64,000 bases of DNA from Malonomonas sp036526255 (GCA_036526255.1 DATCYW010000022.1:7357-71356), one strand, 5' to 3'; shown: positions 49,150-57,949, counted from the first letter of the stretch. Translations and numbers: made by a program. Notes: generated by a model not told the origin, from the letters alone.

Positions 49150-50157
49150 ATGATTCGTATCGGAATAAACGGCTTCGGCCGCATGGGGCGTTTGGCATTA
49201 CGGTCCGCCTGGGATTGGCTGGAATTTGAGATCGTCCACATCAACGAAATCAAGGGCGGGGCAGAATGTGCCGCGCATCTGCTCGAATTTGATTCGGTCC
49301 ACGGTCGCTGGGACCGGCAGATAACCTCTGGCGCAGGCGCAATCAGCATAGATGGAAAACAGCTCAGTTTCAGTGAACACAACAACCCCGCCGATGTCCC
49401 CTGGGACGAACTGGGCGTCGACATCGTGATAGAAGCCTCCGGCCAGTTCCGCACCACCGAACTGCTGCAGCCCTATTTTGCGCGGGGCGTGAAAAAGGTG
49501 ATTGTCGCCGCGCCGGTCAAACAGGGCGCACTGAACATCGTCATGGGGGTCAACGATCAGCTTTACGATCCGTCCCAGCATCACCTGCTGACCGCCGCCA
49601 GCTGCACCACCAACTGCCTGGCGCCGGTGATCAAGGTGCTGCACGAAAAGATCGGCATCGAGCACGGGGTGATCACCACCATCCACGATGCGACCAACAC
49701 CCAGGTGGTGATAGACGCGCCGCATAAGGACCTGCGCCGGGCGCGGGCGGCGAGCATGTCGCTGATTCCGACCAGCACCGGCAGCGCCACCGCCATCACC
49801 CTGATTTACCCGGAACTGACCGGCAAGCTGAACGGTCACGCCATCCGCGTACCGCTGCTGACCGGCTCACTGACCGATGCGGTCTTCGAGATGCAGCGCG
49901 AGGTCACCGCTGAGGAGGTCAACCAGCTGTTCGACGAAGCGGCAAAAACCGACCTCAAGGGGATTCTCGGCATCGAATACCGGCCGCTGGTCTCCATCGA
50001 CTTTAAAAGCGATCCGCGCTCGGCGATTGTCGACGCACCCAGCACCATGGTCGTCAACGGCACGCAGCTGAAGGTGTTCATCTGGTACGACAACGAGATG
50101 GGCTATGCCAACCGGATGATGGAACTCTGCAAAAAGGTCGCACTCAGCCTGCCATGA
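49150..50157 (+). CDS. ArsJ-associated glyceraldehyde-3-phosphate dehydrogenase
   Basis: A 335-residue GAPDH. The NAD site is RIGINGFGRMGRLALR; the catalytic cysteine is Cys152 in TAASCTTNCLAPV, and the histidine is in GVITTIHDATNTQ. In arsenic operons this enzyme joins arsenate to glyceraldehyde 3-phosphate, giving unstable 1-arseno-3-phosphoglycerate that is exported by ArsJ. The four-base overlap with the next gene, an arsJ homologue, supports this role rather than glycolysis. ATG 49150 has GGAG six bases upstream. Confidence 0.92.
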   Translation: MIRIGINGFGRMGRLALRSAWDWLEFEIVHINEIKGGAECAAHLLEFDSVHGRWDRQITSGAGAISIDGKQLSFSEHNNPADVPWDELGVDIVIEASGQFRTTELLQPYFARGVKKVIVAAPVKQGALNIVMGVNDQLYDPSQHHLLTAASCTTNCLAPVIKVLHEKIGIEHGVITTIHDATNTQVVIDAPHKDLRRARAASMSLIPTSTGSATAITLIYPELTGKLNGHAIRVPLLTGSLTDAVFEMQREVTAEEVNQLFDEAAKTDLKGILGIEYRPLVSIDFKSDPRSAIVDAPSTMVVNGTQLKVFIWYDNEMGYANRMMELCKKVALSLP

Positions 50158-51371
50158 CCAATCTGCGAAACTACATGCTGGTCACCGGCGCTTACTGGGG
50201 CTTCACCCTGACCGACGGCGCCTTGCGGATGCTGGTTCTGCTGCACTTTCATGAACTGGGCTACAGCGCGGTGCAGGTCGCCATGCTGTTTCTGCTCTAT
50301 GAATTCTGCGGCGTCATCACCAACCTGATCGGCGGGTGGGTCGGCTCGCAGCTGGGGTTGAAAGTCACACTGTTCGCCGGATTAGCGCTGCAAGTCATTG
50401 CGCTTGGCGCTTTGGCGCTGCTCAATCCGAGTTGGCCGGTGCTGCTTTCGGTCGCTTACGTGATGGGCCTGCAGGCGCTGTCGGGGATCGCCAAGGATCT
50501 GACCAAGATGAGCAGCAAGAGCGCCATCAAGGTGCTGATTCCGACGGCCGCCGACGGCATTCTGTTTAAATGGGTGGCACTTCTGACCGGCTCGAAGAAC
50601 GCCCTTAAAGGGATCGGTTTCTTCCTCGGCGGGCTGCTGTTGGCGACGGTCGGGTTTCGCGCCGCGCTGCTGCTGATGGCCGCAGGGCTGGCGCTGGTGC
50701 TGCTGGCCACGCTGCTGGCGCTGCCGCGCGAGATCGGCAGGACGAAAAAGAAGACCAGATTCAGTGCCATCTTCTCGAAAAGTCGCGACATCAACCTGCT
50801 GTCGGCGGCGCGGCTGTTCCTGTTCGGTTCGCGCGATATCTGGTTCGTCGTCGGTCTGCCGGTATTCCTCTCCTCTAGCCTGAACTGGAGCCATCCCCAG
50901 GTCAGCGGTTTTCTCGCCCTCTGGGTGATCGGTTACGGCGGCGTGCAGGCGCTGGCGCCGCAACTGCTGAAGAGCGTGCTCGGCTCAGGCACCCCGCGCG
51001 GCGGAACCGCCAGCAGCGGCGCCTTCGCCCTGGCCGGACTGACCGCGCTGATCGCCATCGGCATCAGCATCGGGCTCTCCCACTGGTTGACAGTCGTCGC
51101 CGGTCTGGCACTCTTTGGACTGATCTTCGCCGTCAACTCCTCGGTGCATTCTTACCTGATCCTCGCCTACACCGAACACGACGAGGTCGCGCTCAACGTC
51201 GGTTTCTACTACATGGCAAATGCCGCCGGAAGACTGGTCGGCACCCTGCTTTCGGGAATCGTCTTTCAGCTGGCTGGGCTGGTCGGCTGCTTATGGGTGT
51301 CCGCCGGATTTGTCCTGCTCGCCGGCGGGATCTCCTTATTGCTGCCGCGCGGCAAACCGCTGGCAAGCTGA
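50154..51371 (+). CDS. arsJ: ArsJ organoarsenical efflux MFS transporter
   Basis: A 405-residue MFS protein with about 12 helices. YMLVTGAYWGFTLTDGALRM and LYEFCGVITNLIGGWVGS are family-typical, with the internal loop DLTKMSSKSAIKVL. It exports 1-arseno-3-phosphoglycerate made by the coupled GAPDH, so it removes arsenate without reduction. It overlaps the GAPDH gene by four bases and is followed by the acr3 gene. Confidence 0.92.
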   Translation: MTNLRNYMLVTGAYWGFTLTDGALRMLVLLHFHELGYSAVQVAMLFLLYEFCGVITNLIGGWVGSQLGLKVTLFAGLALQVIALGALALLNPSWPVLLSVAYVMGLQALSGIAKDLTKMSSKSAIKVLIPTAADGILFKWVALLTGSKNALKGIGFFLGGLLLATVGFRAALLLMAAGLALVLLATLLALPREIGRTKKKTRFSAIFSKSRDINLLSAARLFLFGSRDIWFVVGLPVFLSSSLNWSHPQVSGFLALWVIGYGGVQALAPQLLKSVLGSGTPRGGTASSGAFALAGLTALIAIGISIGLSHWLTVVAGLALFGLIFAVNSSVHSYLILAYTEHDEVALNVGFYYMANAAGRLVGTLLSGIVFQLAGLVGCLWVSAGFVLLAGGISLLLPRGKPLAS

Positions 51372-51397
51372 ATCCGAGCAGGCACAGGAGGTGGATG

Positions 51398-52495
51398 ATG
51401 AACAAAACAGCGACGAAAAAGTTATCCATTTTTGAGCGCTATTTAACCATCTGGGTCTTACTCTGCATCGTCGCGGGAATTCTGTTAGGCAAAGCGGCGC
51501 CTGCGGTCGCCACCAGGCTGAACGATTTCTCGCTCTACCAGGTCTCTATCCCGATCGCGGTCTGCCTGTTTTTCATGATGTATCCGATCATGGTGAAAAT
51601 TGATTTTTCGCAGGTGATGAAGTCGGCCAAGACCCCCAAACCGGTGCTGCTCACGCTCTTCATCAACTGGGCGATCAAGCCCTTTACCATGTTTGCCATC
51701 GCCTATTTTTTTCTCGGTTATCTGTTCAGGGATTTCTTGCCGGGCAGCGAAATCCTCGCCAACGGTGAAGAGGTGGAGTTATGGCGCAGCTATATTGCCG
51801 GAGCAATCCTGCTCGGGATTGCCCCCTGTACGGCAATGGTGTTGATGTGGGGTTATCTGGCAAAAGGCAACGACGGCTTGACTCTGGTGATGGTGGCCAT
51901 CAACTCTCTGATTATGCTGCTTCTCTATGGCCCTCTGGGCGGCTTACTGCTGAACGTAAACTCCATGCCGGTGCCCTGGCAGACGATGCTGTTTTCCGTC
52001 GCTATCTATGTCGCGCTTCCTCTGCTGGCCGGTTATTGGTCACGAAAATGGATCATCAGCTCCAAAGGGATGGACTGGTTCAATGACCGGTTTCTGCACT
52101 TCCTGACCCCGGTCAGCATCACTGCGCTGCTGCTGACGCTGATTCTGCTGTTCTCCTTCAAGGGCGAAGTCATCATCAGTAATCCGCTGACGATTTTATG
52201 GATTGCCATCCCCCTCTTCATTCAGACCGTCTTTATTTTTTCCATCGGTTATTTTCTCTTCGCCCGCTGGTTGAAACTTTCCTATCAGGATGCCGCGCCT
52301 GCGGCAATGATTGGTGCCTCGAATCATTTTGAGGTGGCGATAGCCACGGCTATCCTGCTGTTCGGGCTCTCCTCTGGAGCGGCACTGGCGACCGTAGTCG
52401 GTGTTTTAATTGAAGTCCCTCTGATGCTCATGCTGGTGTCGCTCTGCAAAAAAACCAATCATTTATTCACTGATGGTCAGCCGGCCGTTTTGTAG
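51398..52495 (+). CDS. acr3: ACR3-type arsenite efflux transporter
   Basis: A 365-residue membrane protein of the ACR3/bile acid symporter superfamily with ten helices. MMYPIMVKIDFSQV, then FINWAIKPFTMF and GIAPCTAMVLMWGYLAKGN with the essential cysteine of the family, and ASNHFEVAIATAILLFG identify it. It exports arsenite using the proton gradient. The ATG at 51398 has AGGAGG six bases upstream; the ATG at 51395 is closer than normal. It closes the ars cluster. Confidence 0.93.
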   Translation: MNKTATKKLSIFERYLTIWVLLCIVAGILLGKAAPAVATRLNDFSLYQVSIPIAVCLFFMMYPIMVKIDFSQVMKSAKTPKPVLLTLFINWAIKPFTMFAIAYFFLGYLFRDFLPGSEILANGEEVELWRSYIAGAILLGIAPCTAMVLMWGYLAKGNDGLTLVMVAINSLIMLLLYGPLGGLLLNVNSMPVPWQTMLFSVAIYVALPLLAGYWSRKWIISSKGMDWFNDRFLHFLTPVSITALLLTLILLFSFKGEVIISNPLTILWIAIPLFIQTVFIFSIGYFLFARWLKLSYQDAAPAAMIGASNHFEVAIATAILLFGLSSGAALATVVGVLIEVPLMLMLVSLCKKTNHLFTDGQPAVL

Positions 52496-52548
52496 TATCC
52501 TGCGACCCTGTTTTAGCGACCCCTTTCCCACGAACGCCAGGAGCCAAC

Positions 52549-54570
52549 ATGCCTGCTGAAATCAAACGCTCGGTCTGCCCCTACGATTGCCCAGACGCCT
52601 GCGGCCTGCTGGTCGAGATAAAAGACGATCGCGCCATTAAGGTCAGTGGCGACCCGGAGCACCCCTACACGCGCGGCTTTTTGTGCGCAAAGATGAACCG
52701 CTACCAGCAGACCGTCCATTCGCCGCGCCGCTTGACCGAACCGCTGCTGCGCACTGGCGACAAAGGCTCGGGAGAGTTCAAACCGATCAGTTGGGATGCA
52801 GCGATCGGTTTGATCGCCGCACGCTGGCAGAAGATTATCGCGCAATATGGCGCCGAGGCGATCCTCCCCTATTCCTACGCCGGCACCATGGGACTGGTGC
52901 AGCGTCAGGCCGGGCATCCGTTCTTTCATCGCCTGGGGGCATCGCTGCTGGAACGAACTATCTGCGCTTCGGCCAAAGGGGTCGGCTGGGAGGCGGTGAT
53001 GGGCAGCACCCCTGCACCGCATCCCGATCAGGTACGGCAGAGCGACCTGGTGATTCTCTGGGGCAGCAACGCCGCCGCGACCAACATCCACGTTCTGCCC
53101 GGAGTCAAAGCCGCACAGCAAAAAGGTACCAAAGTCTGGCTGATCGAAACCTATCAGACGCCGACGGCGGCGCTGGCCGATCAGACCCTGCTGGTCAAGC
53201 CGGGCAGTGACGGGGCGCTGGCGTTGGGGCTGATGCATCTGCTGGTGCGAAACAAACTGACCGACGAAAACTTTCTTTCCCAGCAGGTTCAAGGCTTCGC
53301 CGAGCTGAAGAATCAGGTCCTGCCGAACTTTCCGCCAGAAAAAGTCAGCCAGCTGACCGGACTGCCGATTGCGCAACTGGAGCAGCTGGCAACCGCTTAT
53401 GGCCGCGCCGCCGCCCCTTACATCATCCTCGGCAGCGGCCTGTCGCGCTATATCAATGGCGCAATGACGGTGCGCAGCATCGTCGCCCTGCCGGCGCTGG
53501 TCGGTGCCTACGGCAAACAGGGGGCCGGTTGTTTTACCAGCATCAGCAGCGGCGGCGCCTTCGTCATGGAGAAAATCCTGCGGGAAGATTTCATTTCTGC
53601 AAAGCCGCGCACCATCAACATGAATCAGCTGGGCGCCGCCCTCTGCGAGCTGAATGATCCCCCGGTCGCCAGCCTTTTCGTTTACCATTCCAACCCGGCC
53701 GCGGTGACCCCGGATCAGAACCGGGTGTTAGCAGGACTGGCCCGCGAAGACCTGTTCACCGTGGTCCATGAACGCTTCATGACCGACACCGCCCGCTATG
53801 CCGACCTCGTTCTGCCCGCCTGCTCGTCGCTGGAAACCAGCGACCTGTACCGTTCCTACGGTCACTACTGCGTGCAGCGCGCCCGACCGGTGATTGCGCC
53901 GGTCGGCCAGAGCAAATCCAACTGGGAGGTTTTTGCCTTGCTGGCAAAAGCGCTGGCTTTTACCGAACCCTTCTTCCAACAGAGCGCCGATGATTTGATC
54001 GAACAGCTGCTGGCAACACCCAGCCCCTGGCGCGAGGGGGTCGACGCTGTGGCGTTGGCAGCCGGCAAAGCGGTCGAACTGGCGCTGCCGAAAACAACAG
54101 GTCGCTACGGTACGCCGAGCGGCAGGATTGAAATTCTCAATCCACAACTGGCAGAACCCCTGCCCGACTATCGGCCGCCGCATCAGGGGAACTACCCGCT
54201 GCGGCTGATGACCGCCCCCTCGCTGCACGCGCTCAACTCTTCTTTTTACGAGCGGGACGAGCTGCGCGAGAAACAGGGTTCAATGCAGCTGCAGATGCAC
54301 CCGCAGGACGCGCAGCAGCGCGGACTGAACGATGCGCAGCCGGTCTGTGTCTTCAATGAACTGGGGGAAGTGACCTTCATCCTGCAGGTCACCGAGAAGG
54401 CGCCGCAGGGCGTGGTGGTTGCCGAAGGGATCTGGTGGCTGGAATTCGCGCCGGGGGAGCGCTCGGTCAACGCCCTGACGTCGCAACGCCTGACCGATCT
54501 GGGCAACGGCAGCACCTTTTACGACAACTGCGTCGATGTCCGAGCAGTCGAAACCACAGGGAAGTTTTAA
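52549..54570 (+). CDS. Molybdopterin-dependent oxidoreductase, single subunit
   Basis: A 673-residue enzyme of the DMSO reductase / formate dehydrogenase superfamily. The [4Fe-4S] ligands are Cys10, Cys14, Cys18 and Cys46 (VCPYDCPDACG ... GFLCAK). VILWGSNAAATNIH and the domain ending LPDYRPPHQGNYPLRLMTAP bind the bis-MGD cofactor. Cys142 in ERTICASAKG is in the region that supplies the molybdenum or tungsten ligand. There is no signal peptide, so it is cytoplasmic, and no iron-sulfur or membrane subunit follows. Substrate unknown; it starts 53 bases after acr3, so a link with arsenic is possible but not shown. Confidence 0.82.
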   Translation: MPAEIKRSVCPYDCPDACGLLVEIKDDRAIKVSGDPEHPYTRGFLCAKMNRYQQTVHSPRRLTEPLLRTGDKGSGEFKPISWDAAIGLIAARWQKIIAQYGAEAILPYSYAGTMGLVQRQAGHPFFHRLGASLLERTICASAKGVGWEAVMGSTPAPHPDQVRQSDLVILWGSNAAATNIHVLPGVKAAQQKGTKVWLIETYQTPTAALADQTLLVKPGSDGALALGLMHLLVRNKLTDENFLSQQVQGFAELKNQVLPNFPPEKVSQLTGLPIAQLEQLATAYGRAAAPYIILGSGLSRYINGAMTVRSIVALPALVGAYGKQGAGCFTSISSGGAFVMEKILREDFISAKPRTINMNQLGAALCELNDPPVASLFVYHSNPAAVTPDQNRVLAGLAREDLFTVVHERFMTDTARYADLVLPACSSLETSDLYRSYGHYCVQRARPVIAPVGQSKSNWEVFALLAKALAFTEPFFQQSADDLIEQLLATPSPWREGVDAVALAAGKAVELALPKTTGRYGTPSGRIEILNPQLAEPLPDYRPPHQGNYPLRLMTAPSLHALNSSFYERDELREKQGSMQLQMHPQDAQQRGLNDAQPVCVFNELGEVTFILQVTEKAPQGVVVAEGIWWLEFAPGERSVNALTSQRLTDLGNGSTFYDNCVDVRAVETTGKF

Positions 54571-54573
54571 CGC

Positions 54574-55512
54574 GTGCCTGAACTGAACGCCGAAGAGTCA
54601 GCCGCCAGAAAAACCCGCCAAGGGGTTCTGTTCGGCCTGGCCGCCTACAGCATCTGGGGTTCCTTTCCGTTGTTCTTCAAGGCGCTGCACGGCGCCGCGC
54701 CGCTGGAAATCGTCTGTCACCGGATCTTCTGGTCGGTGGCATTGCTGCTGGTACTGCTTTGCCTGCGGCGACAACTTGGCAGCCTGCTGGTGACCCTGAA
54801 GGACCGCTCGACCCTGCTGACACTCTGCGGTTCGACGCTGCTGATCGCCACCAACTGGCTGGTGTTTATCTACGCCATCCAGCGCGGCGAGGTGCTGCAG
54901 TCGAGCCTTGGCTACTTCATTACGCCGCTGATCAGTGTGCTGCTGGGGATGCTGTTTTTTCGCGAACGATTGAGCCGCTGGCAACAACTCAGTGTGCTGC
55001 TGGCCCTGCTGGGAGTTCTGAATCTGGCCTTTCACCATGGCCAGTTCCCCTGGATTGCGCTGGTGCTGGCGACATCCTTCGGCCTCTACGGCCTGTTGCG
55101 CAAACTGGCGAAGGTCGAAGCGATGGTCGGACTGACGGTGGAAACGCTGCTGTTGGCCCCGTTTGCCCTGGGCTACCTGCTCTACCTGGGCAGCCTGCAG
55201 CAGGGCAGCTTCGGCGTCGGTTCGCTGCGGCTGGATCTGCTGCTGCCGCTGTCCGGAGTGGTGACCGCCATCCCGCTGCTGCTGTTTGTCGGCGCCGCCC
55301 GCCGACTGCAGCTGGCGACCATCGGCTTTCTGCAGTACATCACCCCAAGCCTGCACTTTGTGCTGGCGGTGGTTCTCTACCGCGAACCCTTCTCGGCGGG
55401 ACACCTGCTCAGCTTTCTGTTTATCTGGGCCGGACTGGCGATCTACTCGGCGGACGCCCTCTGGAAAAGCCGCTCCAACTTCAAGGCGCGACAGAAAAAA
55501 GCATTTCAATAA
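54574..55512 (+). CDS. rarD: RarD-type EamA family transporter
   Basis: A 312-residue, ten-helix membrane protein of the RarD branch of the DMT superfamily. QGVLFGLAAYSIWGSFPLFF, then VEIVCHRIFWS-like APLEIVCHRIFWS, ATNWLVFIYAIQRGEVLQSS and FLQYITPSLHFVLAVVLY are diagnostic. The E. coli homologue was linked to chloramphenicol sensitivity, and substrate is not known. The start is GTG at 54574, three bases after the molybdoenzyme stop codon, so they are probably co-transcribed. The 3' end overlaps the convergent TIR gene by seven bases. Confidence 0.88.
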   Translation: MPELNAEESAARKTRQGVLFGLAAYSIWGSFPLFFKALHGAAPLEIVCHRIFWSVALLLVLLCLRRQLGSLLVTLKDRSTLLTLCGSTLLIATNWLVFIYAIQRGEVLQSSLGYFITPLISVLLGMLFFRERLSRWQQLSVLLALLGVLNLAFHHGQFPWIALVLATSFGLYGLLRKLAKVEAMVGLTVETLLLAPFALGYLLYLGSLQQGSFGVGSLRLDLLLPLSGVVTAIPLLLFVGAARRLQLATIGFLQYITPSLHFVLAVVLYREPFSAGHLLSFLFIWAGLAIYSADALWKSRSNFKARQKKAFQ

Positions 55513-56714
55513 CCGCCAGGCTGTCGGTTCAGCAGAATGCTGCCATATTCTCCGGTACTGTGATTGGTGTAGGTCGCGTTCATGGTTCGCCCCTCGGCAA
55601 CAACCTGCAGGGTAAATTCGCCGCTGCTGCCATCGGCCAGTGAATAGTTGAAATGCAACGGCGGCGGGCCGAGCCACCCTTGACCGGTCATCATCGGCAC
55701 ACCGAACTGATTCAGGCCAAAGACCTGAATACTGTTGCCATCCTGCTCAAACATGTAGGTCATGCCGTCGCTCCCCTGCCAGCGGCCGCTGAGCGGGACA
55801 ACCCTAGGGCTTGCCTGCTTGCCGACAGCGACCGGAGCCCTGGCGGCGGTGTCATCCCTTGGCGGCGCAGCTTCATTGGCCATAATCGGCGCCGTGGTGC
55901 CCTGATAAACCGTGGCTGGTTCAGAAGAAAATAGCCCGACCAGCATCAGCGCAACCAGCACCGCACTGACAATACAGCCGACCGCCAGTCCCTTTCCGCC
56001 GACCTTTTTCATTTTGACGTCGTACCAGCCGAGCACCCCGAAAAGTAGCGCGATCACGGCCATGATAAGCGCTCCGACAAAGGAATCGAAATCATTGAAC
56101 CCTTCAGAGAGCAGGGTCATAAACAACAGCGCAGCGATCGCCAGACCGATGATCGCCTTGATGTTTTTCTTCTCTTTTTTGATCGGCTGGTTTATGTCGT
56201 CATCCGGTTTCGGCGCTACCGGCTGTTTGTCTGGCGGCCCGACAATCGTTTCGAGCACGGCCATCAGCTCGTTGCAATCAAACTCCCAGCGTTGATCGCT
56301 CAGCTCGTGGGCGTTGCGGCGTGCCAGTCGGGCCATATCCTCCGGCAGATCCTTCGCCGAGGGCATCACCGCCCCCTTGACCAGAATCGGGAAGACCCGC
56401 ACATCCCGTTTGAGCGCGGCGCTGGTTTCGATGCGGATAAAATCATCCGGGTCGTCCAGTCGCCGGTTGCCGCTGGCATCCCGACAATCCAGCCAGTTCT
56501 TGCCGATCAGGACCAGGAAGGTGTCGCAGGAGTTGAGCGCCTTTTCAATCGAATCGACGAAGTCAACCCCCGGCTCGATATTGGAAATATCCATAAACAC
56601 CCGGTCTTGGCCAAAGTGCCGCTTGATGTGATCAAATAACCGGCCGGCATACCCCGAGCTGTCTTCACGTCGATAACTGAGAAAGATGCGCCCCTTTTTA
56701 GTCGCTTTTTCCAT
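55506..56714 (-). CDS. TIR domain membrane protein with C-terminal beta-rich domain
   Basis: A 402-residue protein. Residues 9-155 form a TIR domain: RIFLSYRREDSSGYAGRL, VFMDISNIEPGVDF, TFLVLIGKNWLD and Glu96 in FIRIETSAALKR, at the position of the catalytic glutamate of TIR NAD-hydrolysing enzymes. A charged linker leads to three hydrophobic segments (about 186-203, 212-230, 243-262), then an unstructured stretch and a terminal domain (SGRWQGSDGMTYMFEQDG to YGSILLNRQ) built of beta strands. Three helices put the terminal domain outside if the TIR is inside. ATG 56714 has GAGG eight bases upstream. It follows a DUF4231 gene by 25 bases. I infer defence or stress signalling. Confidence 0.83.
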   Translation of the reverse strand: MEKATKKGRIFLSYRREDSSGYAGRLFDHIKRHFGQDRVFMDISNIEPGVDFVDSIEKALNSCDTFLVLIGKNWLDCRDASGNRRLDDPDDFIRIETSAALKRDVRVFPILVKGAVMPSAKDLPEDMARLARRNAHELSDQRWEFDCNELMAVLETIVGPPDKQPVAPKPDDDINQPIKKEKKNIKAIIGLAIAALLFMTLLSEGFNDFDSFVGALIMAVIALLFGVLGWYDVKMKKVGGKGLAVGCIVSAVLVALMLVGLFSSEPATVYQGTTAPIMANEAAPPRDDTAARAPVAVGKQASPRVVPLSGRWQGSDGMTYMFEQDGNSIQVFGLNQFGVPMMTGQGWLGPPPLHFNYSLADGSSGEFTLQVVAEGRTMNATYTNHSTGEYGSILLNRQPGGY

Positions 56715-56739
56715 GATGGTCACCTCGTTGCGGAAAACA

Positions 56740-57195
56740 TCACTGACTGGCGGTGCTATCGGCCTTCTTTTCCTGCGCCCGCTGTTGTCTGATGTACTGC
56801 GTCCACTTGGAATTCTCCTGTGAAATCAGCCCTTCGACGGTCTCGACCAGGGTGTGAAAGGCATCTTCCCCCTGGTAAGGGGCGCTGCGGGTCAGATAGA
56901 GATACTTGTGGTGTTTGAGCGTTTCGGCGGTGGTGCGGTATTCGATCCAGTTCTCCTGAAACTTGAACAGCGCAAAGGCCCCGGAAATTACCGCGACAGC
57001 CACCCCGACGATTGCGACCACGTGGGTCATGAAGGAATATTCGGCAATAAATCCGGTGAGCAGAGGGATACTGGCCGCCGCGACAATTTCGAGCAGGCGC
57101 AGTCGCTTATACAACCGCTGGTTCGAGCCGCTCTTGCGGTCATACCAGTTGATCTGATCATCCAACCGCTCCTGCAGGTACTGTTCGATCTCCAT
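56740..57195 (-). CDS. DUF4231 (SLATT-type) membrane protein
   Basis: A 151-residue protein of the DUF4231/SLATT type. It starts with the helical EQYLQERLDDQINWYDRKSG, has two adjacent membrane helices (about 36-55 and 58-78), and continues as a long amphipathic cytoplasmic helix (ENWIEYRTTAETLKHHKYLYL). SLATT proteins are predicted pore-forming effectors in nucleotide-dependent conflict systems; here the partner would be the TIR protein. AGGA lies seven bases before the ATG. It is the first gene of the two-gene unit and lies close to tRNA-Thr. Family match is good, role inferred. Confidence 0.8.
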   Translation of the reverse strand: MEIEQYLQERLDDQINWYDRKSGSNQRLYKRLRLLEIVAAASIPLLTGFIAEYSFMTHVVAIVGVAVAVISGAFALFKFQENWIEYRTTAETLKHHKYLYLTRSAPYQGEDAFHTLVETVEGLISQENSKWTQYIRQQRAQEKKADSTASQ

Positions 57196-57338
57196 AGTTC
57201 TATCCTGACTGCTGACAGTTTAGATCCTCCGAACGACAACACTCATTAACAGTTTAGCAGAGCGCCGCGAAGTTGCCTTGGTGGCAAGACTACCGATTGA
57301 CTCATCTGTTGAATTAGGGTAAATATTCAACCCTCTTC

Positions 57339-57414
57339 GCCGCTGTAGCTCATTTGGTAGAGCAGTTCACTCGTAATGATCAGGTAGTCGGTTCAACTCC
57401 GATCAGCGGCTCCA
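57339..57414 (+). tRNA. tRNA-Thr (CGT)
   Basis: A 76-base cloverleaf: acceptor GCCGCTG with CAGCGGC, D-arm GCTC...GAGC, anticodon loop CTCGTAA with anticodon CGT, T-arm GTCGG-TTCAACT-CCGAT, and encoded TCCA. The anticodon stem GTTCA/TGATC has a T-T mismatch at its second pair, which is unusual. A terminator follows. Confidence 0.93.
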
Positions 57415-57420
57415 GAAACA

Positions 57421-57457
57421 GATAATAGCCTGTCGAGTCTTCTCGGCAGGCTATTAT
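57421..57457 (+). terminator. Terminator of the tRNA-Thr gene
   Basis: GATAATAGCCTGTCGAG pairs with CTCGGCAGGCTATTATT (one wobble pair) around a four-base loop. It starts seven bases after the tRNA. The 240 bases that follow, up to the next gene, show no supported gene. Confidence 0.85.
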
Positions 57458-57700
57458 TGTTCCATCCGCCCCTTCAATATATCCGACTTAAAAAGTCAGC
57501 TAAATTCGATATCTCGCAGCCGTATTCGCCCGCACCACCTATCTGTTAATAATTAATGAGACAACTCCTAAACCCACATTTTAGCAGCGGTTTTACTTTC
57601 ATTACGGTGATATTTTTTGCTATAGTGTGCGTCGCTTGCATTTTGTCGCAAATATGCTTTTCTATCTAAATTAACCAGAATGAAAAGGAGGATTGGCGTG

Positions 57701-57949
57701 ATGATTCGGGTGATCTATAGGGACGGGAAAGAGGATCTTGTCACACAAAAATTTCTGGACATCCTGCTGCACATGAATGAGGTGCAGATGTTCCAGAGAA
57801 ACAACGACTGGGCAATTATCGGCGTAGATGCTATTCGAGCTGAAAGCCGGTCAAAAATCCTGGAAGCGGAGCGCCGTCGGCATCAACAGACCCCATTGCA
57901 GCCGCTGCAGATTCAGCGAGCACCACAGATGCTGCAGGCATGCTGCTGA
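57701..57949 (+). CDS. Small GSU3473-like protein
   Basis: An 82-residue protein beginning MIRVIYRDGKEDLVTQKFLD, then NEVQMFQRNNDWAIIGVDAIR, which resembles the short GSU3473 family of Geobacter and relatives. The first 50 residues carry the conserved part; the tail (LEAERRRHQQTPLQPLQIQ) is polar. AGGAGG lies nine bases before the ATG at 57701 and six before an adjacent GTG at 57698, so either start is possible. Function unknown. The gene is alone and closed by a terminator. Confidence 0.72.
   Translation: MIRVIYRDGKEDLVTQKFLDILLHMNEVQMFQRNNDWAIIGVDAIRAESRSKILEAERRRHQQTPLQPLQIQRAPQMLQACC

Noticed and set aside
49150..50157. Housekeeping glycolytic GAPDH
   Set aside because: Position inside the ars cluster and the four-base overlap with arsJ make the arsenic-specific role more likely.
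57196..57700. Integrase or attachment repeat next to tRNA-Thr
   Set aside because: I looked for a copy of the tRNA 3' end and for an integrase gene near the TIR module and found neither within the window.
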